Below, piece by piece: positions 1 to 7,293 of a stretch of 64,000 nucleotides of DNA. Position 1 is the first letter of the stretch; the number at the start of each line of letters is the position of its first letter. The stretch is from Parvularcula sp. LCG005 (GTDB lineage Bacteria > Pseudomonadota > Alphaproteobacteria > Caulobacterales > Parvularculaceae). The notes beneath the pieces were generated by a model, which was not told where the DNA came from, ran no database searches, and saw only the letters and a program-made list of their open reading frames with translations. A program made the translations under genes and the position numbers. Where the stretch lies: the NCBI RefSeq assembly GCF_032930845.1, contig NZ_CP136758.1, positions 2,185,001 to 2,249,000 on the forward strand, in the 5' to 3' direction.

Positions 1-255
1 ACAATTGCGCGTTTCGGTGTCGATGAACTGGCAGATCGTTTCGAAATGCTCATCGGACTGGTGACGCAGGACGCGCGGCGTGTCCTTGTCGCCTTTCTTG
101 GTATATTTCTTTTTGGCTGCCGCGAATGACAGGCCGAAATATTCTGCCAGACGCGTGACGTCCTCGTCCGTTGCCGGAATATGCGCGTAAGAGCAGCAAT
201 AGGCCGGACATTTCAGACAGTCGTACTTCTTGCGGCTTCGCTTTTTTTCGGCCAT
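1..255 (-). CDS. YkgJ-family cysteine-cluster protein (partial, 3' end outside window)
   Basis: An open frame runs from an ATG at 255 leftwards off the window edge, giving 85 residues with no stop. A basic N-terminus (MAEKKRSRKKYD) is followed by a cysteine cluster of the form CxxCxxxCC and then TDEDVTRLAEYFGLS. That layout is typical of the UPF0153/YkgJ zinc- or iron-chelating domain proteins. The family is widespread and its role is poorly known; metal binding is inferred from the cysteines. It is divergent from purB, with about 80 bases between the two starts. Later cysteines of the domain would lie outside the window. Confidence 0.7.
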   Translation of the reverse strand, partial: MAEKKRSRKKYDCLKCPAYCCSYAHIPATDEDVTRLAEYFGLSFAAAKKKYTKKGDKDTPRVLRHQSDEHFETICQFIDTETRNC

Positions 256-335
256 CAGACAGCGCTTTCAAAATTTCGTCCTGCAGGACTGCGCGTGTCC
301 TGCACGGCTACGCCGCCACTGACAAGGTTCACATC

Positions 336-1646
336 ATGATTCCACGCTATGCCCGCCCCGAGATGACAACGATCTGGAGCCAGGAAACCAAGTACCGGAT
401 CTGGTTCGAAATCGAAGCGCATGCAGCGACGGCCATGGCGCGGCTCGGCGTCATTCCCGAAGAGGCGGCAAGAACCATTTGGGAAAAAGGCAAGGACGCC
501 CAGTTCGACCCGGACCGGATCGACGAGATCGAGCGGGAGACAAAGCATGACGTCATCGCCTTCCTGACCCATCTGGCCGAGCTGATCGGCGATGAAGCCC
601 GCTTTGTCCATCAGGGCCTCACCTCCTCTGACGTTCTGGATACGTGTCTGTCGGTCCAGCTCGTTCGCGCAACGGATATTCTGATCGCCGGCAATGACCG
701 GGTGCTGGCCGCACTGAAAAAGCGCGCCTTTGAACACAAGATGACGCCGATGGTCGGCCGCAGCCACGGCATTCATGCCGAGCCAATCACCTTTGGCCTG
801 AAACTCGCGGGCTTCTATGCGGAGTTCGAACGTAACCGTCAGCGCCTGCTGGCAGCGCGTGAGGAAATCGCCGTCTGCGCGCTGTCAGGCGCCGTCGGCA
901 CCTTCGCCAATGTGGACCCTTCAGTGGAAGTCTATGTCGGCGAGCAGATGGGCCTGGCGCCTGAGCCCATGTCGACCCAAGTGATCGCCCGAGACCGCCA
1001 CGCCGCCTATTTCGCTGCCCTCGGCGTCGTCGCCTCCTCGATCGAACGCCTCGCTGTTGAAATCAGGCATCTACAGCGTACGGAAGTTCGTGAGGCGGAA
1101 GAATTCTTTGCGAAAGGCCAGAAGGGCTCGTCGGCAATGCCGCACAAGCGCAATCCGGTCCTGACCGAAAACCTCACCGGCCTTGCGCGTCTGGTGCGGA
1201 TGGCTGTGGTGCCGGCGATGGAGAATGTGGCCCTGTGGCATGAGCGCGACATCAGCCATTCTTCCGTGGAGCGCGGCATCGCCCCCGATTCGACCATCCA
1301 CCTCGACTTTGCCCTGCATCGTCTGGCCAATGTCGTCGAGAATCTGACGGTCTACGACGACAACATGCAGAAGAATCTCGATCAGCTCGGCGGCCTTGTG
1401 AATTCCCAGCGCGTTCTTCTGGCCCTCACTCAGGCTGGCGTCAGCCGCGAGGATTCCTATCGCCTCGTCCAGCGCAATGCGATGCGCGTCTGGGCGGAAA
1501 ATCGTCCGCTTCTGGACTTTCTCCTCGAAGATGACGAAGTGAAGGCGGCACTGTCGGAAGACCATCTGCGCTCGCTCTTCGACATCGGCTATCACACCAA
1601 GCGGGTCGACGTGATCTTCGACCGGGTTTTCGGCGCGACAGAATAA
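336..1646 (+). CDS. purB: Adenylosuccinate lyase
   Basis: This fumarase-superfamily lyase acts twice in purine synthesis: it releases fumarate from SAICAR to give AICAR and from adenylosuccinate to give AMP. The 436-residue product starts at the ATG at 336 (MIPRYARPEMTTIW), which matches the usual N-terminus; the frame stays open upstream but that part resembles no PurB. Visible landmarks are TSSDVLDT near residue 92, GRSHGIHAEP near 143 and the superfamily signature GSSAMPHKRNP near 264, whose mobile loop carries the catalytic serine. It lies in the same direction as purC and purS about 1 kb downstream, so the window keeps a dispersed purine cluster. Length and motifs are complete. Confidence 0.97.
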   Translation: MIPRYARPEMTTIWSQETKYRIWFEIEAHAATAMARLGVIPEEAARTIWEKGKDAQFDPDRIDEIERETKHDVIAFLTHLAELIGDEARFVHQGLTSSDVLDTCLSVQLVRATDILIAGNDRVLAALKKRAFEHKMTPMVGRSHGIHAEPITFGLKLAGFYAEFERNRQRLLAAREEIAVCALSGAVGTFANVDPSVEVYVGEQMGLAPEPMSTQVIARDRHAAYFAALGVVASSIERLAVEIRHLQRTEVREAEEFFAKGQKGSSAMPHKRNPVLTENLTGLARLVRMAVVPAMENVALWHERDISHSSVERGIAPDSTIHLDFALHRLANVVENLTVYDDNMQKNLDQLGGLVNSQRVLLALTQAGVSREDSYRLVQRNAMRVWAENRPLLDFLLEDDEVKAALSEDHLRSLFDIGYHTKRVDVIFDRVFGATE

Positions 1647-1740
1647 GTCATAATAATTTAGGTTAGCGCGCGAGCCTCATGAAACAGGCAAGGCTGCTCT
1701 TTTGAGAGCGGTCCGCCACGTTTGGGCCAAGGGGTATGAT

Positions 1741-2154
1741 GTGAAACGACTGATCTACGTGAGCTCAGCCAGCTCAACAATTGAGCTGTCCGACCTCGAA
1801 TCCATCCTGGAAGTGTCGCAGAAACGAAATGCCGAAAAGGGCGTGACCGGCGTCCTTCTCTATAATGGCCTGAACTTTCTGCAGGTCCTTGAGGGCGAAG
1901 CTGCCGCCGTCGACGAACTCTATAAAATGATCGCCCGCGACGATCAGCATTCCGGCGTGGTCACCATCTATCTGGAAGAGATCCCGCATCAGGCATTCGA
2001 CGGCTGGTCGATGAAAGTCCGCATGGGCAGCGTCGACGAAAGCGATACCCCTGAGGGCGCGGAGCGTGTTCAGAATTTCGTGACGGGCCTGCCCGCCACT
2101 CTGCCTGAGCCTGTCAGGAAAATTCTCGCCAGCTTCAATACGCTCAAGAGCTGA
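1741..2154 (+). CDS. BLUF-domain blue-light sensor protein
   Basis: This is a 137-residue stand-alone BLUF domain, a flavin-binding blue-light receptor. Family landmarks are RLIYVSSAS at the N-terminus with the photoactive tyrosine, NAEKGVTGVLLY with the flavin-contacting asparagine, FLQVLEGE with the conserved glutamine, and FDGWSMKVRMG near the end of the fold. A GTG start at 1741 is preferred because AAGGGG sits six bases upstream; a TTG at 1702 would add 13 residues that do not resemble the family. No output domain is attached, so the protein probably signals by protein-protein contact with an unknown partner. It sits alone between purB and a convergent DUF1476 gene. Confidence 0.9.
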   Translation: MKRLIYVSSASSTIELSDLESILEVSQKRNAEKGVTGVLLYNGLNFLQVLEGEAAAVDELYKMIARDDQHSGVVTIYLEEIPHQAFDGWSMKVRMGSVDESDTPEGAERVQNFVTGLPATLPEPVRKILASFNTLKS

Positions 2155-2168
2155 GACGAACAGGTCGA

Positions 2169-2206
2169 GATCCGCAGCCCTGACACAACGGTCCGGCCTG
2201 CGGATC
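2169..2206. terminator. Inverted repeat between convergent genes
   Basis: A perfect 9-base inverted repeat, GATCCGCAG at 2169-2177 and CTGCGGATC at 2198-2206, lies between the stops of the BLUF gene and the DUF1476 gene. There is no clear T-run, so a terminator role is inferred from position only. Confidence 0.4.
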
Positions 2207-2215
2207 AGCTGAATA

Positions 2216-2533
2216 TTATGGGCGGACGGCGTTCATGGCCGCATCGAGATATTCAGCCATTTTGGCGCGAATTTCCTCATCGCTGACTTTCTTAGCGGAT
2301 TTGTCGAGATCAGCGCGGACTTTCCGGAAGACATCGTCGTCGCCGGGCTCTTCAAGATCGGCGCGCACAACTGAGCGCGCATACTCGTCGGCGTCGGCAC
2401 CCGACAGGCCCAGCTTTGCAGCAACCCAGGCGCCAAGAAGCTTGTCGCGCTTGGCTTCCACCTTGAAGCGCAGTTCCGCATCAAGAACGAAACCTGTTTC
2501 AAATCGCTTTTCCCGGTCATCAAAGGTGGTCAT
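2216..2533 (-). CDS. DUF1476 protein, F1-ATPase inhibitor zeta-like
   Basis: The 105-residue protein begins MTTFDDREKRFE, the hallmark start of DUF1476, an alphaproteobacterial family. The Paracoccus member is the zeta subunit, which inhibits ATP hydrolysis by the F1-ATPase; an equivalent role here is inferred from family membership. The sequence is highly charged and predicted largely helical. It ends with SDEEIRAKMAEYLDAAM and has no signal peptide or membrane segment, in line with a soluble regulator. It is a single gene transcribed towards the BLUF gene, and its upstream region also serves the divergent purC. Confidence 0.85.
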   Translation of the reverse strand: MTTFDDREKRFETGFVLDAELRFKVEAKRDKLLGAWVAAKLGLSGADADEYARSVVRADLEEPGDDDVFRKVRADLDKSAKKVSDEEIRAKMAEYLDAAMNAVRP

Positions 2534-2704
2534 AGGGTACCTTTCTCAGTATATACACAGCCTCGTTCTAAGGCCTGCGGCCGCCGATGCAATCGACTTT
2601 GCGCCAACTAGCCTCTGATGCTAGCTGCAAAGCGCTTTGAAATGTAGGGGCGGTGAGCGCAATATAGGCCCGAACTCGGCCTCCTAGAGTTTGAAAGGCT
2701 CCTC

Positions 2705-3493
2705 ATGGCACGCGGCAAACCAATTTATGAAGGCAAAGCCAAGATCCTGTATGAAGGTCCCGAACCGGGTACCCTCATTCAGTTCTTCAAGGACGACGCC
2801 ACGGCTTTCAACGGTGAGCGCCACGCCATTCTTGAAGGCAAGGGTGTGCTGAACAATCGGATCTCGGAATTTATCATGACCGAGATCGAGCGGATCGGCA
2901 TCCCGACGCACTTTATCAAGCGGATCAATATGCGCGAGCAGCTGATCCGCGCCGTCGAGATCGTACCTCTGGAGGTTGTGGTCCGGAATGTCGCTGCAGG
3001 ATCGCTGTGCAAGCGGTTTGGCCTGACCGAGGGTGAGGCCCTGCCCCGCTCTATCGTCGAATTCTACCTGAAGGATGACAAGCTCGGCGACCCCATGGTG
3101 TCCGAGGACCACATCACAGCATTCAGCTGGGCAAATCCGCAGGAAATCGACGACATGATGGCCTATGCCCTGCGGGTGAATGATTTCCTGTCCGGCCTGT
3201 TCTCAGCCGTCGGCATCCGTCTGATCGACTTCAAGCTCGAGTTTGGACGCCAGTATGAAGGCGAAATGATGCGGCTCATTCTGGCCGATGAAATCAGCCC
3301 GGATAATTGTCGCCTGTGGGATAGCAAGACCAACGAAATCATGGATAAGGACCGCTTCCGCAAGGATCTGGGCGGTGTTGTCGAGGGTTATCGCGAAGTG
3401 GCGAAGCGGCTCGGCATCTGGCGCGACAGTGACGAGCGTTCTGATACTAATGGCCCCGTTCTCGTGGCCTCAAATGATGGAAATAATCGGTGA
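2705..3493 (+). CDS. purC: Phosphoribosylaminoimidazole-succinocarboxamide synthase (SAICAR synthetase)
   Basis: PurC joins CAIR and aspartate with ATP to make SAICAR, the substrate of PurB encoded upstream. The 262-residue product starts at ATG 2705 ([18 protein letters not shown]), the usual SAICAR-synthetase N-terminus with its ATP-binding segment. [15 protein letters not shown] and the C-terminal DFKLEFGRQ and [10 protein letters not shown] blocks are family signatures. A tail of about 20 residues ([12 protein letters not shown]...) is longer than needed for the fold. The stop overlaps the GTG start of purS by four bases, showing translational coupling within an operon. Confidence 0.97.
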   Translation: MARGKPIYEGKAKILYEGPEPGTLIQFFKDDATAFNGERHAILEGKGVLNNRISEFIMTEIERIGIPTHFIKRINMREQLIRAVEIVPLEVVVRNVAAGSLCKRFGLTEGEALPRSIVEFYLKDDKLGDPMVSEDHITAFSWANPQEIDDMMAYALRVNDFLSGLFSAVGIRLIDFKLEFGRQYEGEMMRLILADEISPDNCRLWDSKTNEIMDKDRFRKDLGGVVEGYREVAKRLGIWRDSDERSDTNGPVLVASNDGNNR

Positions 3494-3732
3494 AGGCGAA
3501 AATCCACGTATCCCTGAAAACCGGCGTTCTGGACCCCCAGGGCAAGGCAATCGAAACGTCGCTGCACAGCCTGGGCTTTGATGGCGCACAGAATGTTCGC
3601 CAGGGCAAGCTGATCGAAATCGATCTGCCAACAGACGATCAGGCCGAGGCCCAGAAACTCGTTGACGAGATGTGCAGCAAACTGCTCGCCAATCCTGTCA
3701 TGGAAAAATACACCGTCGAGTTTGTCAGCTGA
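3490..3732 (+). CDS. purS: Phosphoribosylformylglycinamidine synthase subunit PurS
   Basis: PurS is the small structural subunit of the three-part FGAM synthase (PurS, PurL, PurQ), bridging glutaminase and synthetase and helping ammonia transfer. The 80-residue product starts with GTG at 3490, overlapping the purC stop (GTGA), and has the expected pattern [24 protein letters not shown] and KLIEIDL. In many alphaproteobacteria purQ and purL follow directly; here the next gene is an unrelated unknown, so those subunits must lie elsewhere. Confidence 0.95.
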   Translation: MKAKIHVSLKTGVLDPQGKAIETSLHSLGFDGAQNVRQGKLIEIDLPTDDQAEAQKLVDEMCSKLLANPVMEKYTVEFVS

Positions 3733-3755
3733 ATTAATGAAAGGATGGGCGGTCG

Positions 3756-4397
3756 ATGTTTGACGTCGGCGCTCTTGCGCAATTTGCTACCGCCTATCCC
3801 GCCCAACCCGCGGTTCTCGCTCATTCAGCGAATGAGCACCCTCTTTTTTCGCTGCCGCGCCTGACCATTCTGGCGGGTAGCCTGCCGCGCCGCTGTGTTG
3901 AGCTGAGATCAGCCGATACGGGCGCCGAGGAAAAGGACCCGACCCCCCCCGCCCTTCTGGTTCAGGCGCTGTCCGCCCGTGATGATGTCATGAGCCTGCG
4001 CGAAATCGGTCACGACGAGGAATACGCGCAATGGCTATCCGAAACGGTTCGGCCATTCGTGCCGTTCCTGCGCGGTGTAACGGGCGCCAATGTCAGTGTG
4101 GACGGCGAAATTGTTCTGTGTTCGCCCGATGTGGCGACCCAATGGCCCAGTGAAGGCGAAGGCCGCATCTGGATGCAGTGTCGGGGGCAGTCCACGGCAG
4201 CACTTGGCACACGGACATTTGAGCTGGGTGAAGGCGAAGCCATCTTTGCGCCCAAGGGTGAGGATCTGACCGTGACGGCCGGTAATCAGCTGGGCATCGC
4301 TGTCGTACTGAGCTGGCCCGATGACGAGGCCGAAGGTGCGCCCGGCCATGGCAGCCTGCTGTCGCTGCTCTGGCGGAAAATCAAATCGAAACGCTAG
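3756..4397 (+). CDS. Conserved hypothetical protein behind purS
   Basis: This 213-residue protein belongs to no family I recognise with confidence. It starts at ATG 3756 (MFDVGALAQFATAYPAQP), 23 bases after purS and in the same direction, so it is probably co-transcribed. The C-terminal half (residues about 145-195) has short strands with glycine turns, including TFELGEGEAIFAPKGEDLTV and NQLGIAVVLSW, a pattern seen in cupin-like barrels; this is only a fold impression. The C-terminus is basic (WRKIKSKR). No signal peptide or membrane segment is evident. It stops just before the convergent bamD. Confidence 0.6.
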   Translation: MFDVGALAQFATAYPAQPAVLAHSANEHPLFSLPRLTILAGSLPRRCVELRSADTGAEEKDPTPPALLVQALSARDDVMSLREIGHDEEYAQWLSETVRPFVPFLRGVTGANVSVDGEIVLCSPDVATQWPSEGEGRIWMQCRGQSTAALGTRTFELGEGEAIFAPKGEDLTVTAGNQLGIAVVLSWPDDEAEGAPGHGSLLSLLWRKIKSKR

Positions 4398-4408
4398 TCA
4401 GGCGGAAA

Positions 4409-5242
4409 TCAGTTAGCGCTGCTTGGCGTCTGGGCTGGCAGCTCTGCCTTGGCGGTTGACGTCTTAGACTCCGCAGGCACGCCGTACTTGTTGAACAGCT
4501 TGTACGTGTCCTTGTACCAATCCGAGTTCGGATAGTTATAGCCTAACATCGCCGCATGGCGACGCGCCTCAGGCACGAGCCCCAGTTCCAGATAGGCCTC
4601 AACCAGCCGGTGCAGGGCTTCCGGCACCTGGCTTGTGGTCTGGTAACTCGTCAGAACAACGTTGAACCGGTTGATGGCGGAGACGTGCTGACCTTTTTTC
4701 AAGTACCAGCGGCCAACGTCCATCTCCTTACCCGCAAGGTGATCGCGGGTCAGGTCAAGTTTGAGACGCGCATCCCGAGCATATTCGGAATCCGGATAAC
4801 GACGAACAACGTCTTCGAGAGCCGCGAGCGCATTGCGGGTAATATCCTGGTCCCGGCCCACATCGCGGATCCGCTCGTAATGGTTCATCGCCTTCAGATA
4901 GTAGGCGTATGGCGCGTCCTTGTTGCCGGGGTGAATGGCCAGGAACTGTTCGATGCTGGCGATCGAGTCCTCGTAGTCATTCATCAGATATTGCGAGTAC
5001 GCCGTCATCAGCATCGCCCGGCGCGCCCATGGCGAGTAAGGGTGCTGCCGCTCGACTTCCTCAAAATAGGCGATTGCGTCTTCATAACGACGCTTGGACA
5101 GGCGCTCGGTTCCCTCGGTGTAGAGCTTTTCGACAGGCTCCTCCACATAGGCGAATTTGCTGTCTTTCTTGCCATTGGAGGCGCAGGCGCCCAGCGCGAG
5201 GACAAGTGCACTGGTCAACAGAAGCGGCAAATGACGAACCAT
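4409..5242 (-). CDS. bamD: Outer membrane protein assembly factor BamD
   Basis: BamD is the essential lipoprotein of the BAM complex that inserts beta-barrel proteins into the outer membrane. The 277-residue product has a lipoprotein signal (VLALGACAS, lipidation at about Cys20) and TPR-like repeats: LSKRRYEDAIAYFEEVERQHPYSPWARRA, then the NDYEDSIASIEQFLAIHPGNKDAPYAYYL block and the EDVVRRYPDSEYARDARLK block. The tail (AESKTSTAKAELPAQTPSSAN) is low-complexity. It lies downstream of lpxC in the same direction, an order common in alphaproteobacteria, though more than 100 bases and hairpins separate them. Confidence 0.95.
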   Translation of the reverse strand: MVRHLPLLLTSALVLALGACASNGKKDSKFAYVEEPVEKLYTEGTERLSKRRYEDAIAYFEEVERQHPYSPWARRAMLMTAYSQYLMNDYEDSIASIEQFLAIHPGNKDAPYAYYLKAMNHYERIRDVGRDQDITRNALAALEDVVRRYPDSEYARDARLKLDLTRDHLAGKEMDVGRWYLKKGQHVSAINRFNVVLTSYQTTSQVPEALHRLVEAYLELGLVPEARRHAAMLGYNYPNSDWYKDTYKLFNKYGVPAESKTSTAKAELPAQTPSSAN

Positions 5243-5330
5243 GGAAACCTCTCTACGCGCCCGAAACTAGCCGATGGTCGGCCGGGAGTTGGTCAACGTT
5301 GTATGAAGCGTAGCCGCCGCGGTCAAACAC

Positions 5331-5360
5331 CCTGACGCCTGTCAGGCCAATAAATATTGG
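5331..5360 (-). terminator. Tandem palindromes after lpxC
   Basis: Two adjacent perfect inverted repeats lie just beyond the lpxC stop: CCTGAC/GTCAGG with a four-base loop (5331-5346) and CCAATA/TATTGG with a two-base loop (5347-5360). Their place between lpxC and bamD suggests transcript end formation or RNA processing; no long T-run follows. Confidence 0.4.
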
Positions 5361-5368
5361 ACAGATGG

Positions 5369-6343
5369 TCAGGCGCGAGCGCGCTGGTCGCTGGCATCAC
5401 CTGCAGGGACCATTTCAATGCTCGCAGCGCCCTGCTCGATCACTGCACGAGCAAACCGCGTATTGAGATCATGACCCGGCTTCACTGCCTTGATCCGCGC
5501 CGCGAGAGGCGCGCCCAGCAGGTAGAGATCGCCGATCAGGTCGAGCGCCTTGTGCCGCACGAACTCGCCATCAAACCGCAGACCGCCTTCATTCAGCACC
5601 TGTCCGTCAGACACCACAATGGCGTTATCCAGCGAGCCGCCGAGGGCAAGGCCCTGAGCCCGCATCATTTCAACGTCCTTGAGATCACAGAAGGTGCGCG
5701 CGGCAGCGATGGCCGAACGGAAGTCAGCGGCATGCCCGTCAATCCGCAAATGCTGGCGACCAATGGCCGGATCGTTGAACGCCACAGTGACGTCAATCTC
5801 TGTCGTGGATGGCTCGTCCAGACCCAGCGGCACTGCTTCGATGACGCTGTCGCCTTTTTCCACAATTACCGGAGCGTTCAGGCGCCAGACAACACGTGAA
5901 GTGGCCAGCGGGCGCAGCCCCACACTGTCGATCATGGCGACGAAAGGTTCGGCGCTGCCGTCCATGATGGGAATTTCAGGACCGTCAAGTTCAACGATGG
6001 CGTGGTCAACACCGCAGCCCGCAAACGCGGCCATGATGTGCTCAACCGTCGAAACACTGACGCCATGGCGGTTCGAGATGACCGTGCCCAGGGTTGTGGC
6101 GGTCACCGCCATCGGGGTCGCCTTGATGGAGATACGCTCAAGATCTGTCATCTGCGTTGCCGCAGTGCCATTGGCCAGCAAATCGCGGCGACGGAACAGA
6201 ATGCCCGTTCCGGCTGGTGCCGGCATGATTGTCATGGAGACAGAACGCCCCGTGTGCAGCCCGATGCTGTCGCACGAAACCGACGTCCGGACGGTCATGG
6301 CGCGTGCGCCGGCCGACATGTCTTCAGTCATATCAAACATCAA
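5369..6343 (-). CDS. lpxC: UDP-3-O-acyl-N-acetylglucosamine deacetylase
   Basis: LpxC is the zinc-dependent deacetylase at the committed step of lipid A synthesis. The 324-residue product shows both duplicated halves. Zinc ligands are visible as His102 in VEHIMAAFAGCGVDH and His264/Asp268 in RHKALDLIGDLYLLG; a catalytic His lies in KPGHDLNTRF (about 291). An N-terminal extension of about 15 residues before MTVRTSVSC is unusual, and the Met at residue 16 is an alternative start. Its substrate derives from UDP-GlcNAc, made by GlmU encoded 4 kb away. ftsZ, a frequent neighbour, is not here. Confidence 0.96.
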   Translation of the reverse strand: MMFDMTEDMSAGARAMTVRTSVSCDSIGLHTGRSVSMTIMPAPAGTGILFRRRDLLANGTAATQMTDLERISIKATPMAVTATTLGTVISNRHGVSVSTVEHIMAAFAGCGVDHAIVELDGPEIPIMDGSAEPFVAMIDSVGLRPLATSRVVWRLNAPVIVEKGDSVIEAVPLGLDEPSTTEIDVTVAFNDPAIGRQHLRIDGHAADFRSAIAAARTFCDLKDVEMMRAQGLALGGSLDNAIVVSDGQVLNEGGLRFDGEFVRHKALDLIGDLYLLGAPLAARIKAVKPGHDLNTRFARAVIEQGAASIEMVPAGDASDQRARA

Positions 6344-6561
6344 CTATTACCCTGTTCGCCACAGATGCCGACGGCACCGTGGTCGCCTACCCACTGAATT
6401 ATGGTGTCCGGGACCGGGAAGTTGAAATAACGCTGTGTTACGGCGTGTTGCGTTGCGGCGTGAGGTCATGGCGCAAGGCATGCCGACATCGGGGCAAAAA
6501 TCTTTGAAACCCGCATGAAACAAGGCTCGCCGGGCGATCGCCACCGCCCTACATCCCCGTC
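6344..6561. promoter_or_regulatory. Divergent intergenic region lpxC / trypsin-like protease
   Basis: About 218 bases separate two divergent starts. Open frames in it look like chance products of high GC. It must hold both promoters, but I see no clear operator or RNA element. Confidence 0.35.
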
Positions 6562-7293
6562 ATGATCGACACACTTCTTCTCACGACCGTGCGTGTTTCC
6601 ACCTATATTGGCGATACCGCGCTCTCTACCGCCACCTGCTTTTTCTTCGAACGCGACGGGCGGCTGTTCCTCGTGACGTCAAACCACGTGGTTTTCGATG
6701 AGCCCAGCGGTCACAAACCGGACCGACTGGTGATCGACCTGCACACCGATATCAGCAATATCGCGCAGGCCACCAATTTCTCGATCCCGCTTTACCGCAA
6801 CGGGAAAAGTATCTGGCGGGGCGCCAAGGATTCGGGGGGCGCCATCGATGTCGCCGTCGTTGAAATCGAGCGCAGCAAACTGCCCGCCGGCACCGTGATT
6901 GAGGCGTTCACATTGGCCAGCCTGGTGCCAAACGATGATGACGTCGAGATCGGCGCCACGCTCCTGACGGTTGGATACCCGATGGGCTTCCACGATGAAC
7001 TGCATCACCTGCCTGTGGTGCGGCAGGCCGCCCTGTCTTCCTCTTTCGGGCTGCGGTTTCAGGGGATGGGCTATTTTCTGGTCGATGCCCGAACGCACCG
7101 TGGGATCAGCGGCGCACCCGTCGTCATGCGCGTGCCGCAGGACAGCAATATGCCTGACAGGCTGCCGTGGAAACTGCTCGGCATTCACTCGGCGCGCCTG
7201 GAATCGCCGACACGCGACCCCAATCTCGACGACCTGCTCGGCTTGAACGCGGTCTGGTATGCCGACGTCCTGACGACGCTTACCGAGAACTGA
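6562..7293 (+). CDS. Trypsin-like serine peptidase domain protein
   Basis: The 243-residue product has a chymotrypsin-fold triad in order: His42 in LVTSNHVVF, Asp96 in GGAIDVAVVEIE and Ser183 in HRGISGAPVVMR, the GxSGxP form of the Trypsin_2/S1C-like families. Spacing is normal. There is no signal peptide, membrane anchor or PDZ domain, so it appears to be a stand-alone, probably cytoplasmic, peptidase; targets are unknown. ATG 6562 places the first strand (LLLTTVRVSTYIG) at the very N-terminus, so no pro-segment is evident. Its stop abuts the stop of convergent glmS. Confidence 0.75.
   Translation: MIDTLLLTTVRVSTYIGDTALSTATCFFFERDGRLFLVTSNHVVFDEPSGHKPDRLVIDLHTDISNIAQATNFSIPLYRNGKSIWRGAKDSGGAIDVAVVEIERSKLPAGTVIEAFTLASLVPNDDDVEIGATLLTVGYPMGFHDELHHLPVVRQAALSSSFGLRFQGMGYFLVDARTHRGISGAPVVMRVPQDSNMPDRLPWKLLGIHSARLESPTRDPNLDDLLGLNAVWYADVLTTLTEN

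Noticed and set aside
171-335. N-terminal extension of purB
   Set aside because: The frame is open upstream, but the 55 extra residues overlap the divergent cysteine-cluster gene and do not resemble PurB; ATG 336 fits the family start.
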